Source: Flagellimonas flava (GTDB lineage Bacteria; Bacteroidota; Bacteroidia; Flavobacteriales; Flavobacteriaceae). From it: a stretch of DNA of 64,000 nt. Positions 26,523 to 36,699 of the stretch are shown here, in pieces (the first letter of the stretch is position 1; each line of letters starts with the position of its first letter). The translations under genes were made by a program, and so were the position numbers. The stretch spans positions 91,115 through 155,114 of the forward strand of contig NZ_FQWL01000006.1 of assembly GCF_900129665.1 (NCBI RefSeq), read 5' to 3'. Below the pieces are notes generated by a model. It made no database searches, was not told the origin of the DNA, and saw only the letters and a list, made by a program, of their open reading frames with translations.

Positions 26523-28967
26523 TTAGAAATTTCCAATTCTAATAATATCGGCAAAGATACCAGAAGCGGTTACATCCGCCCCGGCCCCAGCGCCTTTTAT
26601 AATCATGGGTTGGTTGGGATAACGCTCGGTAAAGAAGAGGACAATATTGTCACTCCCCTCAAGATTGTAAAAGTCGTGTCCCTTTGGAATTTGTTGTAAT
26701 CCCACTTTGGCCTTCCCATTTTCAAATTGAGCCACATATTTGAGTTTGCTATCTTCATCCCTGGCAGATTTGTACATTTCTTGGAACCCGTCCTCATGCT
26801 TCACAAGGGAAGCAAAAAAGGCCTCGTTGGAATTGGTTTCCAAACTCTCTTTGGGCAGAAAGGCATCATTTTCAATTTGCTCAATGTCAAGTTTGTTCCC
26901 GCTTTCTCTTGCCAGAATCAGGATTTTGCGCATCACGTCAATTCCGCTAAGGTCTATGGTAGGGTCCGGCTCGGTATAGCCTTCTTCCTGCGCTTGCTTA
27001 ACAATATCATGAAAAGTGACTTGGTCATTGAAGTTGTTAAAAACAAAGTTCAGGCTGCCTGAAAGTACCGCTTGTATCTTTTTCACCTTATCCCCAGAGG
27101 CAATAAGGTTTTTCAAGGTATCAATGATAGGAAGGCCAGCGCCAACGTTTGTCTCGAACAAAAATGGCGCATTGTATTTTTTGGCCAGTTGTTTTAGTTC
27201 ACGGTAAAAATCGTAATCCGAAGAGCAGGCGATCTTGTTACAGGTAACCACAGAAATACTATTTTTTAGATAATCGGGATAGCCCTGTGCTACTTCTTTG
27301 CTGGCGGTATTGTCCACAAATACGCTATTTCGAAAATTCAGGGTCTTCACCTTTTCAAAGAATTTGACTTTGTCAGCTTTTTCCCCACCAGCTATAGTGG
27401 TTTCCCAATCCTTAAGATTTATACCATTTTCATCAAAGACCATGTTTCTGGAATTGCTCATCCCAATAACCCTGATATTCAGTTTCAGTTCTTCTTTTAG
27501 ATAGGTCTGTTGCTGCAGGATTTGTGTAAGGAACTTAGACCCCACATTACCAACGCCCATCACAAAGAGGTTAAGCTGTTTGATGTTCTCTTCAAAAAAT
27601 TCTTCATGAAGGGAATTCAAGGCTTTTTTGACATCTGTTTTTTTGATCACGGCGGAAATGTTCCGTTCTGAAGCCCCTTGTGCAATGGCCCTAATATTTA
27701 CATTGTTCCTACCCAAAGTACTGAACATTTTCCCACTCAGACCTTGATGACTTTTCATGTTGTCGCCTACCAATGCCACTATGGTCAAGTCCTGCTCAAC
27801 AATGACGGGATTGATTTTTTTCCGTGCTATCTCATATTCAAAAGCCTCGTTGACCGCTGCAGTTGCCCGCTTTACATCATCATCGGAAATTCCCACACAG
27901 ATGGAATGTTCAGAGGAGGCCTGGGTAATTAAGACAACGCTAATGCCGTCTACCGAGAGTGTTTCAAAGAAACGTTTGGAGATTCCGGGGATTCCAATCA
28001 TTCCCGGCCCTTCCAATGATAAAAGGCTGATATTGCCCACATGGCTAATGCCCCGGACCGTTTTACCACCTCCGTTGGTATTTTTGGTGATCAGGGTTCC
28101 TTCATCCTCTGGGCTAAACGTATTTTTGATGACAATTGGGATTTCCTTTCCCAATACAGGTTGTATGGTAGGAGGATAAAGTACTTTGGCCCCAAAATGG
28201 GAAAGTTCCATAGCTTCCTCATAACTGATATGGGCCACACATTTGGCCTGTTTTACCAATTTGGGATTGGCTGTGTACATTCCACTGACATCGGTCCAAA
28301 TCTCAAGAATTGAGGCATTTACTGCTGCTGCGATAATAGCAGCTGTATAATCAGAACCACCTCTGCCCAGAGTGGTTGAATTCCCATCTGAATTGGAAGC
28401 AACAAAACCTGGTAATACATGGATTTGATGTTTCGATTCATTGAAATAGTCACCGCAGTTCTGATTGGTAACCTTAAAATTAACTGCGGCTTTTCCGTAG
28501 GCGTTATCTGTTAGGATTAACTCCCGGCTATCCTTGAAGATAGCATCCACTCCTTCAGATTTAAAGAATTCACTGATGATAAAGGAGGACAATAGTTCCC
28601 CATAACTCACGACCTTGTCGGAAAGTTTTGGGGTGATCTCTCCGATAAGGAAGGCCCCCTCCAAAAGGGTTTCCAGAATATTCAGGTCGCTTTTTACTTT
28701 GCTCAGAATGGTGCTTTGCCGTTGCACGGGAAGCAATTCCTTAATTACGGAAATATGTCGTTTCTCAATTTCTTCCAAGCCTTTTTGATAAGAAAGGTCT
28801 TGATTTGCAGCTTGTTCCAAAGTATTTAAGAGTACATCGGTGATGCCGCCAAAAGCAGAAACAACAACAGCCGATTTTTCATCAGGACTGCGCTGGACAA
28901 TGGATTTGACTTTGATTATATTTTCAGGATTGGCGACTGAAGTTCCACCAAATTTTAGGACTTTCAT
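26523..28967 (-). CDS. thrA: Bifunctional aspartokinase/homoserine dehydrogenase
   Basis: Catalyses the first and third steps towards threonine and methionine. The 814-residue fusion has the aspartokinase at the N-terminus (MKVLKFGGTSVANPENI; TTLGRGGSDYTAAI near residue 200), two ACT regulatory domains (about 300-460) and homoserine dehydrogenase at the C-terminus (VGNVGSKFLTQI near 475; SGSLNFVFNNF near 640; EPDPTIDLSGIDVMRK near 690). The ACT region implies feedback by threonine. It is preceded by a threonine-rich leader ORF and a hairpin. Confidence 0.96.
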   Translation of the reverse strand: MKVLKFGGTSVANPENIIKVKSIVQRSPDEKSAVVVSAFGGITDVLLNTLEQAANQDLSYQKGLEEIEKRHISVIKELLPVQRQSTILSKVKSDLNILETLLEGAFLIGEITPKLSDKVVSYGELLSSFIISEFFKSEGVDAIFKDSRELILTDNAYGKAAVNFKVTNQNCGDYFNESKHQIHVLPGFVASNSDGNSTTLGRGGSDYTAAIIAAAVNASILEIWTDVSGMYTANPKLVKQAKCVAHISYEEAMELSHFGAKVLYPPTIQPVLGKEIPIVIKNTFSPEDEGTLITKNTNGGGKTVRGISHVGNISLLSLEGPGMIGIPGISKRFFETLSVDGISVVLITQASSEHSICVGISDDDVKRATAAVNEAFEYEIARKKINPVIVEQDLTIVALVGDNMKSHQGLSGKMFSTLGRNNVNIRAIAQGASERNISAVIKKTDVKKALNSLHEEFFEENIKQLNLFVMGVGNVGSKFLTQILQQQTYLKEELKLNIRVIGMSNSRNMVFDENGINLKDWETTIAGGEKADKVKFFEKVKTLNFRNSVFVDNTASKEVAQGYPDYLKNSISVVTCNKIACSSDYDFYRELKQLAKKYNAPFLFETNVGAGLPIIDTLKNLIASGDKVKKIQAVLSGSLNFVFNNFNDQVTFHDIVKQAQEEGYTEPDPTIDLSGIDVMRKILILARESGNKLDIEQIENDAFLPKESLETNSNEAFFASLVKHEDGFQEMYKSARDEDSKLKYVAQFENGKAKVGLQQIPKGHDFYNLEGSDNIVLFFTERYPNQPMIIKGAGAGADVTASGIFADIIRIGNF

Positions 28968-29005
28968 GATTAATGTGATTGTAAACTAGTAAATTGAATA
29001 TAAGG

Positions 29006-29052
29006 ACGGACGGAAAAATAATATAGACTACCCCAAAGGGGTGATGGTAGTC
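29006..29052 (-). terminator. Probable attenuator hairpin upstream of thrA
   Basis: On the minus strand GACTACC (29046-29052) can pair with GGTAGTC (29026-29032), followed by a U-rich stretch (TATATTATTTTT). A competing inner stem ACCCC-TTT-GGGGT (29030-29042) shares the GGGGT strand, so the two are mutually exclusive. The 5' arm and the loop encode the threonine-rich end of the leader peptide, and its stop codon lies in the 3' arm. This fits ribosome-controlled attenuation, although the geometry differs from the E. coli thr leader. Confidence 0.5.
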
Positions 29053-29192
29053 AACGTGAAGATGGATGAAGAAGTGTTCATCTTAAAAAGTTCAATATCC
29101 GTTTGTTTGAATTGCATCTTACTAAATTCAACATCAAAAGTAGTACTTTTGGTAGCTTCTTCAAATGATTCTAAAATTTTTACGAAATCCAT
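29028..29192 (-). CDS. Threonine operon leader peptide (candidate)
   Basis: A 54-codon ORF from ATG 29192 to TAG 29028, ending T-L-T-T-I-T-P-L-G, i.e. four Thr and one Ile in seven residues, then stop inside a hairpin 61 bases before thrA. A shorter version from the Met at codon 38 (29081) would be 17 residues, close to classical thr leaders. Thr- and Ile-rich leader peptides control thr operons in enterobacteria; here the role is inferred from position, composition and overlap with the hairpin. A TAGATTTG -7-like box lies at 29239-29246 on the minus strand. Confidence 0.6.
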   Translation of the reverse strand: MDFVKILESFEEATKSTTFDVEFSKMQFKQTDIELFKMNTSSSIFTLTTITPLG

Positions 29193-29217
29193 AGCGATTG
29201 TTAATTTTTCTTATTGA

Positions 29218-30753
29218 ATGAAAATTTTTACCGCAGAGCAAATCTATAAGGCTGACAAATTCACAATAGCAAAACAGCAAATTCCTAGCGATGCCCTCAT
29301 GGAAAGGGCAGCAACACAACTTTTTGAATGGATGCATTCCAGACTTCAGGGTGCTGAGGTAACCATTCAATTGTTCTGCGGAATTGGAAATAATGGTGGT
29401 GATGGAATTGCACTGGCGCGGCTCTTAAAGGAAGCAGGATATAATATCAAGGTGCATGTGGTCAACTATAGTGAAAAACGCTCCAAAGATTTTCTTTTGA
29501 ACTTAGAGCGTTTGAAGGACCGTAAAATTTGGCCAGAATTTTTGAACGACGATTGTGTGATGCCGGAAATTGCTCCCAACGATATTGTGGTGGATGCCAT
29601 CTTTGGGATTGGATTGAACAGGGCTCCCAGCGAATGGGTAGGCAAGCTTATTTTGCATATCAATGCGTCGCAAGCCTTTGTTTTGGCCGTTGATATACCA
29701 TCCGGACTTCCAGGGAACCGAATTCCATGGAATACCGATCATGTGATTAGGGCTAGCTACGTATTGAGTTTTCAGGTCCCCAAACTGGTTTTTTTCCTTC
29801 CTGAGACCGGTGTATATCAAAACCAGTGGGAACTTTTGGATATTGGCCTGGATGCGGAATTCATGCATACCGAGGAAACTGAGTACGAGTTCTTGGTAAA
29901 ACCCGATGTCCTACCAATTTATCGGCCTCGACTTAAATTCTCGCACAAAGGAACCTACGGGCACGCATTGATTGTGGGCGGCAGTTATGGGAAAATAGGA
30001 GCTGTGCAGATGGCAGGAAATGCTTGCTTAACCGTTGGAAGCGGTCTGGTTACCGCTTACGTGCCGGAGTGCGGCTACCACTCGCTTCAAACTGCCTTGC
30101 CGGAGGCCATGGTCCTTACGGATGAAGAGGATGAATATATATCAAAGATTGAGGTGCCTTTTCATCCTGATGCCATTGGGATAGGGATGGGTTTGGGCAC
30201 CCATGAAAAGTCCGTTAAGGCCTTTGGGGAATTCCTGAAAAACAATGATGCGCCAATGGTCATTGATGCGGATGGATTGAATATTTTGGCCAAGCATCCG
30301 GAGTTTGTTAAGCATGTTCCCAAGCAATCCGTATTGACGCCGCATCCAAAAGAATTGGAACGGTTGGTGGGGGAGTGGAAGGATGATTTTGACAAGTTGG
30401 AAAAAGCCAAGGCATTTTCCAAAGAGAATCAATGCATTTTAGTAATAAAGGGGGCGCATTCCTTGATTTTATCCGATGGTAAGGGTTACGTGAACAGTAC
30501 GGGGAACCCCGGGATGGCCACGGCCGGGAGTGGGGATGTACTTACAGGAATGATAACGGGGCTGATGGCCCAAGGATATCTACCCTTGCAGGCTGCGGTT
30601 TTTGGAGTTTATCTTCATGGCTTGGCAGGCGACATAGGTGCCTCCAAAATGAGCTATGATGCTTTAAAGGCAACTGGAATCATCGAAAATATTGGGAATG
30701 CCTATATGGAATTGTTTAAGAGACCGGAGGCAGAAGTGGTACCTGAATCTTAA
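29218..30753 (+). CDS. nnr: Bifunctional NAD(P)HX epimerase/dehydratase
   Basis: Repairs hydrated NAD(P)H. The 511-residue fusion has an N-terminal YjeF_N epimerase domain (residues 1-210, with CGIGNNGGDGIALARLL) and a C-terminal ribokinase-like ADP-dependent dehydratase domain (225-500, with KGTYGHALIVGGSYGKIGA and NPGMATAGSGDVLTGMI). Both sets of motifs look intact. It is divergent from the thr operon, and the first codons may carry the thr promoter on the other strand. Confidence 0.94.
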   Translation: MKIFTAEQIYKADKFTIAKQQIPSDALMERAATQLFEWMHSRLQGAEVTIQLFCGIGNNGGDGIALARLLKEAGYNIKVHVVNYSEKRSKDFLLNLERLKDRKIWPEFLNDDCVMPEIAPNDIVVDAIFGIGLNRAPSEWVGKLILHINASQAFVLAVDIPSGLPGNRIPWNTDHVIRASYVLSFQVPKLVFFLPETGVYQNQWELLDIGLDAEFMHTEETEYEFLVKPDVLPIYRPRLKFSHKGTYGHALIVGGSYGKIGAVQMAGNACLTVGSGLVTAYVPECGYHSLQTALPEAMVLTDEEDEYISKIEVPFHPDAIGIGMGLGTHEKSVKAFGEFLKNNDAPMVIDADGLNILAKHPEFVKHVPKQSVLTPHPKELERLVGEWKDDFDKLEKAKAFSKENQCILVIKGAHSLILSDGKGYVNSTGNPGMATAGSGDVLTGMITGLMAQGYLPLQAAVFGVYLHGLAGDIGASKMSYDALKATGIIENIGNAYMELFKRPEAEVVPES

Positions 30754-31169
30754 GCGTTGTCTTTCTTTTTACCCCGCTTAAGTCGTTTTTTTACCCAAGC
30801 AAGGGCATTGTCAAATTCTATGAAAAACTCCATATTCTTCTTGTAGAACAACTTTTCTATCTTAAAGTTATGCATGTCAATTTCCTTTTTGGAAACAATG
30901 GCAAAGGCCTTAAGATTCTGCATACCTCTTAGATAGTTATAAATTGTGGGGTCGACGGCATAGGAATTCTTGCGAAGGCTGATATATCCAAAATCTTTGT
31001 CCCTAAAGTGAATTTCTGATATTCCGATAATTTGATAAGCTCGTTCAAGGGTTAATGTAGCACCCTCTTCAAATGTAGCGATCATATAGTTGTCATAAAC
31101 CTGAACGGTTCCAATATCCAACTGATATTCACGTACGATAATAGCTTTCTTAGTAGAAGCAAATTTCAT
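30750..31169 (-). CDS. STAS/SpoIIAA-like small protein, unknown
   Basis: A 139-residue soluble protein without membrane segments. Alternating strands and helices (YQLDIGTVQVYDNYMIATF, then LKAFAIVSKKEIDMHN) suggest an STAS/SpoIIAA-like alpha/beta fold, with a very basic C-terminus (KKRLKRGKKKD). I do not recognise a specific function. It converges with the NAD(P)HX repair gene, overlapping by four bases. Confidence 0.55.
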   Translation of the reverse strand: MKFASTKKAIIVREYQLDIGTVQVYDNYMIATFEEGATLTLERAYQIIGISEIHFRDKDFGYISLRKNSYAVDPTIYNYLRGMQNLKAFAIVSKKEIDMHNFKIEKLFYKKNMEFFIEFDNALAWVKKRLKRGKKKDNA

Positions 31170-31276
31170 TCCCCAATAATTATAGTGTCTCCTTGCGAAG
31201 GTATGGGGAAGTGCATCTGGGCCGAAATAATTTAGATTAAACGCTCAAATATCGTATAAGCGGTATCACTGAAAGA

Positions 31277-31310
31277 AAAGAGCCGGCATTTGCCAGCTCT
31301 TTCAGATTTA
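31277..31310 (-). terminator. Terminator of clpC
   Basis: On the minus strand AAAGAGCTGGC (31292-31302) pairs with GCCGGCTCTTT (31277-31287) around a four-base AAAT loop, with one G-U pair. The TTTTCTTTC tract follows. It lies about 20 bases downstream of the clpC stop codon. Confidence 0.75.
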
Positions 31311-31322
31311 ACTTGGGTAAAT

Positions 31323-33878
31323 TTATTGCTCCGCTTCGGGAGATTTTTCCTTCTTTTTGATTTTGATCGTGAGCTCCTCCTTCTTTTCATCCAAATCCAT
31401 AAAGATGCTATCCCCTTCGTCCAATTTGGAATTCACGATTTCCTCTGCCAAGGCATCTTCAATATATTTCTGAATGGCACGCTTTAGCGGACGGGCTCCA
31501 TACTGCTTGTCGAACCCTTTCTCAGCGATATAGTCCTTCGCCTTTTTGGATAGGTTCAAATCATAACCAATCTCCTTGATACGTTTGAACAATTTGTCCA
31601 GTTCAATATCAATGATTTTATGGATATCCTCTCGCTCCAATGGATTAAATACGATAACATCATCAATACGATTCAAGAACTCCGGTGCAAAAGCTTTTTT
31701 AAGGGCATTTTCAATAACGCTCTTCTGATGGGAATCTGCTTGGGCCTTTTTAGCCGCAGTTCCAAAACCTACACCTTGTCCAAAATCTTTCAATTGACGC
31801 GCTCCAATATTGGAAGTCATGATAATGATGGTATTCCTAAAGTCAATCTTTCTTCCGAGGCTATCCGTTAGGTAGCCGTCATCCAAGACCTGGAGCAACA
31901 TATTGAACACATCGGGATGCGCTTTTTCCACCTCGTCCAGAAGAATTACCGAGTATGGCTTACGTCTAACTTTTTCCGTTAGCTGTCCGCCTTCTTCATA
32001 TCCTACATACCCAGGAGGTGCGCCTACTAGCCGCGAAATGGCAAATTTCTCCATGTATTCGCTCATATCGATACGAATCAAGGCATCCTCGGAATCAAAG
32101 AGCTCTTTGGCCAAGATTTTGGCCAACTGTGTTTTACCAACACCGGTCTGACCCAAGAAAATGAATGAACCAATTGGTTTGTTAGGGTCCTTAAGCCCAG
32201 CCCTGTTACGCTGAATGGCCTTGGCCACTTTTGCTACTGCCTCATCCTGTCCGATAACAAATCCTTTGATTAAATCCGGAAGTTCGGCCAATTTATTACT
32301 CTCTGTCTGTGCAATCCGATTGACTGGAATGCCGCTCATCATCGAAACCACATCGGCCACGTTGTCCTCAGAAACTGTCTCTCTATGCAACTTGCTTTCC
32401 TCTTCCCAGCGTTCTTGGGCTGAGGCCAGTTCCTTTTCTAGTCTTTTTTCATCATCGCGAAGCTTAGCTGCTTCTTCGTACTTCTGTTTTTTGACCACAC
32501 TGTTTTTCAATTCCCGAACGTCGTCAAGTTGGTTTTCCAACTCCAAAATCTGTTTGGGAACATCCATGTTCACAATATGAACTCGTGAACCTGCTTCATC
32601 CAAAGCATCAATTGCCTTGTCCGGTAGGAAGCGATCGGTCATATACCTGTTGGTCAACTTTACACACGCCACAATAGCATCATCCGTATAATTGACATTG
32701 TGATGGTCTTCGTACTTACTTTTAATGTTCATCAAAATCTCGATGGTCTCTTCCACGGTGGTAGGTTCTACCATTACTTTTTGGAAGCGACGTTCCAAAG
32801 CACCATCTTTCTCGATATATTGTCTGTATTCGTCCAATGTTGTGGCACCGATACATTGAATCTCACCCCTAGCCAAAGCTGGCTTGAACATATTTGAAGC
32901 GTCCAAACTTCCTGTAGCACCACCGGCACCAACAATAGTATGGATTTCATCTATAAAGAGAATGATGTCGTCATTCTTCTCCAACTCGTTCATCACCGCT
33001 TTCATTCGTTCCTCAAATTGCCCGCGGTACTTGGTACCAGCGACCAAAGAGGCCAAATCCAAAGTAACTACTCGCTTATTGTATAATATTCTGGAAACTT
33101 TCTTGTTGATGATACGAAGCGCCAGGCCTTCGGCAATAGCACTCTTACCAACTCCAGGCTCTCCAATAAGAAGCGGATTGTTTTTCTTTCTTCTACTTAG
33201 AATTTGGGAAACCCGTTCAATCTCCTTCTCCCGACCTACAACTGGGTCAAGCTTATTTTCTTCGGCAAGACGCGTAAGGTCCCTTCCAAAGTTATCCAGT
33301 ACGGGTGTCTTCGATTTTTTACTGCCTTTTTGACTTGAGCTAGAGCCGAAGGAACTCTCCTTGGATTCCCCTGTTTCTTCCGGGTCGCTTGGAAAAGATT
33401 CGGCTTGTGGTGAATCCATATAGTCATCATCACTGGTGATCATGGATTTGAATTGCTCCTTCACATTATCGTAATCCACCTTCAGTTTATGTAAAAGCTT
33501 AGTGGTGGGATCATTCTCATTTCTTAGGATGCATAATAGCAGATGCGCGGTATTGATGGAAGAACTTTGGAAAAGCTTGGCTTCCAAAAAAGTAGTTTTG
33601 AGGGCACGTTCCGCTTGTCTTGTCAAATGTAGATTCTTCTTGTCCTTTTGGATTGTTCCGGTGTTGGGATTGGCAGGACTTAAAATCTCGACTTTTCTTC
33701 TAAGGTGGTCCAAATCCACGTCGAGTGCGTCCAAAATGTTAATGGCCTTGCCATTACCATCCCGCAAAAGACCAAGCATAAGATGTTCCGTTCCAATAAA
33801 ATCGTGCCCCAATCTTAGGGCTTCCTCTTTACTATATGCTATAACGTCTTTTACTCTTGGGGAAAAATTATCATCCAT
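31323..33878 (-). CDS. clpC: ATP-dependent Clp protease ATPase ClpC
   Basis: A class I Clp/Hsp100 unfoldase that feeds substrates to ClpP. From the ATG at 33878 (MDDNFSPRVKDVIAYSKEEA) the protein is about 851 residues. Six codons upstream another ATG (33896) is possible, but the chosen start matches the family. The order is: N-domain (1-150), AAA1 with Walker A GEPGVGKSA, a UVR/middle region (about 430-490), AAA2 with GQTGVGKTQ and LLDEVEKAHPDVF, and an acidic-basic tail. It is divergent from gyrA. Confidence 0.96.
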   Translation of the reverse strand: MDDNFSPRVKDVIAYSKEEALRLGHDFIGTEHLMLGLLRDGNGKAINILDALDVDLDHLRRKVEILSPANPNTGTIQKDKKNLHLTRQAERALKTTFLEAKLFQSSSINTAHLLLCILRNENDPTTKLLHKLKVDYDNVKEQFKSMITSDDDYMDSPQAESFPSDPEETGESKESSFGSSSSQKGSKKSKTPVLDNFGRDLTRLAEENKLDPVVGREKEIERVSQILSRRKKNNPLLIGEPGVGKSAIAEGLALRIINKKVSRILYNKRVVTLDLASLVAGTKYRGQFEERMKAVMNELEKNDDIILFIDEIHTIVGAGGATGSLDASNMFKPALARGEIQCIGATTLDEYRQYIEKDGALERRFQKVMVEPTTVEETIEILMNIKSKYEDHHNVNYTDDAIVACVKLTNRYMTDRFLPDKAIDALDEAGSRVHIVNMDVPKQILELENQLDDVRELKNSVVKKQKYEEAAKLRDDEKRLEKELASAQERWEEESKLHRETVSEDNVADVVSMMSGIPVNRIAQTESNKLAELPDLIKGFVIGQDEAVAKVAKAIQRNRAGLKDPNKPIGSFIFLGQTGVGKTQLAKILAKELFDSEDALIRIDMSEYMEKFAISRLVGAPPGYVGYEEGGQLTEKVRRKPYSVILLDEVEKAHPDVFNMLLQVLDDGYLTDSLGRKIDFRNTIIIMTSNIGARQLKDFGQGVGFGTAAKKAQADSHQKSVIENALKKAFAPEFLNRIDDVIVFNPLEREDIHKIIDIELDKLFKRIKEIGYDLNLSKKAKDYIAEKGFDKQYGARPLKRAIQKYIEDALAEEIVNSKLDEGDSIFMDLDEKKEELTIKIKKKEKSPEAEQ

Positions 33879-34139
33879 ACACTTCCTTTTCAGCAATTAA
33901 AATTAATAAAAGTATCCTTACTTAGGTCAAATACCGTACCCATATTCGATAAACTAGTAGTAAAAGTCGAAATAAAGTTCAATTTTATACGCCTTTAACA
34001 AAGCTTTATTTGCAGAAAACTGCTGAAAGTAATACTGTTGATAATTTTTTTAATAAAGTAAGCCGCAAGTGTTTTGAAAGGTACGATTTTGCGTATATTG
34101 GCATGATATTTTAACCACAAAAAACAACAAGATTTTAGC

Positions 34140-36674
34140 ATGGCGGAAGGAGAAAAGTTAATTCCTATCAACATCGAGGATGAGATGAAATCTGCCTACA
34201 TTGATTATTCAATGTCGGTCATTGTGTCACGTGCCCTGCCAGATGTCAGGGACGGACTTAAGCCTGTTCATAGAAGAGTACTTTTTGGAATGCACGAGCT
34301 AGGGGTTAGATCTACCAGTGCCCATAAGAAATCGGCTCGTATTGTGGGTGAGGTTTTAGGAAAGTATCACCCGCATGGAGATACATCGGTTTACGATACC
34401 ATGGTTCGTATGGCCCAGGAATGGAGCCTTAGATATATGCTGATAGATGGTCAGGGGAACTTTGGTTCCGTTGATGGTGACAGCCCTGCGGCAATGCGTT
34501 ATACGGAAGCCCGCATGCGCAAGATTGCTGACGATATGTTGGCGGATATTGATAAGGATACCGTAGATCACCAGCTTAATTTTGACGACTCTTTAAAGGA
34601 GCCAACGGTGCTCCCTGCACGAATTCCAAACCTTTTGGTCAATGGGGCCTCGGGAATTGCAGTGGGTATGGCCACAAATATGCCGCCTCACAATTTATCC
34701 GAAGTGGTTGATGGCACTGTTGCTTATATCGAAAATAAGGACATCGAAATCGATGAGTTGATCACCCATATTAAAGCTCCCGATTTCCCTACTGGAGGAA
34801 TTATTTACGGGTATGATGGGGTAAAAGAAGCTTTTCATACGGGACGTGGACGCGTGGTCATGCGCGGAACGGCCACCTTTGAAGAGGTTCAGGGCAGGGA
34901 ATGTATCATTGTCACAGAGATACCTTATCAGGTGAACAAGGCGGATATGATTAAAAAGACCGCGGACCTGATCAACGACAAGAAAATAGAGGGAATTTCT
35001 GCCATTCGTGACGAATCGGACAGAAAAGGGATGCGGATTGTCTATATCCTAAAACGGGATGCCATTCCAAACATTGTCCTTAACACACTTTACAAATACA
35101 CCGCGCTTCAATCGTCATTCAGTGTCAATAATATTGCCTTGGTCAATGGTAGACCCAAATTGTTGAACCTTAAGGAGATTATTCATCACTTCGTTGAACA
35201 TAGACATGAGGTGGTTGTCCGCAGAACCAAGTTTGAGCTTAAAAAAGCAGAAGATCGAGCCCATATATTGGAAGGATTGATCATTGCTTCAGATAATATC
35301 GATGAAGTAATTGCAATTATTCGAGGCTCTTCCAATGTGGAGGAAGCCCGCAACAGTTTGATGGAGCGTTTCAAGCTTACCGAAATTCAAGCGAAGGCCA
35401 TTGTGGAGATGCGTTTGCGTCAACTTACGGGACTAGAGCAAGACAAACTACGTGAAGAGTATGATGAGCTGTTGAAAACCATTGAGGACCTTAAGGATAT
35501 CCTTGATAAGAAAGAGCGAAGAATGCAGATCATCAAGGATGAATTGGTCGAGGTCAAGGAAAAGTATGGGGATGAGCGAAGATCAGAAATCAATTTTGCC
35601 GGTGGTGACCTAAGTATTGAGGATATGATTCCGGATGAGCAGGTTGTCATTACCATTTCCCACGCCGGATACATCAAAAGGACACCGCTTACAGAGTATA
35701 AAATCCAAAATCGCGGAGGAGTAGGGCAAAAGGCTTCCTCGACCCGAAATGAGGATTTCTTGGAGCACTTATTTGTTGGAACCAACCATCAATATATGCT
35801 CTTCTTTACCCAGAAAGGGAAGTGTTTCTGGATGCGGGTCTATGAAATACCGGAAGGAAGCAGAACTTCAAAAGGTAGGGCTATTCAAAACCTGATCAAC
35901 ATTGAACAGGAGGATAAGGTGAAGGCCTTCATCTGTACGCAGGACCTTAAAGATGAAGATTACGTAAATAGTCATTACGTAATTATGGCAACCAAAAAGG
36001 GAACGGTTAAGAAAACTTCATTGGAGCAATATTCAAGGCCTCGTCAAAACGGTATCAATGCTATTACGATACGCGATGAGGATGAGTTACTAGAAGCAAA
36101 ACTGACCACTGGCACTAGTCAAATATTTCTCGGACTGAAATCAGGTAAGGCCATACGCTTTGAAGAAGGCAAGACAAGGCCCATGGGTAGAAATGCCGCG
36201 GGTGTACGTGGAATTACCCTGGCAGGACCTGATGATGAGGTCATAGGAATGGTTTCGGTCCATAATTTCGAGGATGACATTCTTGTGGTGTCAGAAAACG
36301 GTTATGGTAAAAGATCCACCATAGATGATTACAGGGTAACCAATCGTGGAGGAAAAGGTGTAAAGACGATTTCCATTACGGATAAGACCGGAGGCTTGGT
36401 GGCCATAAAGAATGTTTCAGATACGGATGATTTGATGATCATCAACAAATCTGGAATTGCTATACGCATGAGTGTGGAAGATCTTCGTGTGATGGGTAGA
36501 GCCACCCAAGGGGTTCGACTTATCAACTTAAAAGGGAACGATTCCATTGCGGCAGTAGCGAAAGTAATGAAGGACGAAGATGCCATGGACGAAGCGGATA
36601 TACTTGATATTGAGGTAAATGGCGAAGATGGCACAGCTATTGATAATACAACCGATGACAATAAAGAAGAATAA
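34140..36674 (+). CDS. gyrA: DNA gyrase subunit A
   Basis: The DNA-breaking subunit of gyrase. In the 844-residue protein the catalytic Tyr is Y121 ([10 protein letters not shown]) and the quinolone region is [10 protein letters not shown], with Thr82 at the E. coli Ser83 position and Asp86 at Asp87; Thr is seen as a natural variant in flavobacteria. The C-terminal beta-pinwheel starts near 500 with the GyrA box QNRGGVG, which replaces the canonical QRRGGKG. The acidic tail is short. A TPR protein follows 25 bases on. Confidence 0.97.
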   Translation: MAEGEKLIPINIEDEMKSAYIDYSMSVIVSRALPDVRDGLKPVHRRVLFGMHELGVRSTSAHKKSARIVGEVLGKYHPHGDTSVYDTMVRMAQEWSLRYMLIDGQGNFGSVDGDSPAAMRYTEARMRKIADDMLADIDKDTVDHQLNFDDSLKEPTVLPARIPNLLVNGASGIAVGMATNMPPHNLSEVVDGTVAYIENKDIEIDELITHIKAPDFPTGGIIYGYDGVKEAFHTGRGRVVMRGTATFEEVQGRECIIVTEIPYQVNKADMIKKTADLINDKKIEGISAIRDESDRKGMRIVYILKRDAIPNIVLNTLYKYTALQSSFSVNNIALVNGRPKLLNLKEIIHHFVEHRHEVVVRRTKFELKKAEDRAHILEGLIIASDNIDEVIAIIRGSSNVEEARNSLMERFKLTEIQAKAIVEMRLRQLTGLEQDKLREEYDELLKTIEDLKDILDKKERRMQIIKDELVEVKEKYGDERRSEINFAGGDLSIEDMIPDEQVVITISHAGYIKRTPLTEYKIQNRGGVGQKASSTRNEDFLEHLFVGTNHQYMLFFTQKGKCFWMRVYEIPEGSRTSKGRAIQNLINIEQEDKVKAFICTQDLKDEDYVNSHYVIMATKKGTVKKTSLEQYSRPRQNGINAITIRDEDELLEAKLTTGTSQIFLGLKSGKAIRFEEGKTRPMGRNAAGVRGITLAGPDDEVIGMVSVHNFEDDILVVSENGYGKRSTIDDYRVTNRGGKGVKTISITDKTGGLVAIKNVSDTDDLMIINKSGIAIRMSVEDLRVMGRATQGVRLINLKGNDSIAAVAKVMKDEDAMDEADILDIEVNGEDGTAIDNTTDDNKEE

Positions 36675-36699
36675 ATAAACACTAATAATTGAATTAAAA

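Noticed and set aside
28000..28320. Long plus-strand reading frames inside thrA and clpC
   Set aside because: They are antisense shadows of well-defined genes with no motifs of their own.
34371..34410. Quinolone-resistance mutation in gyrA
   Set aside because: Thr at the Ser83 position and Asp at 87 look like a natural flavobacterial sequence, not an acquired change.
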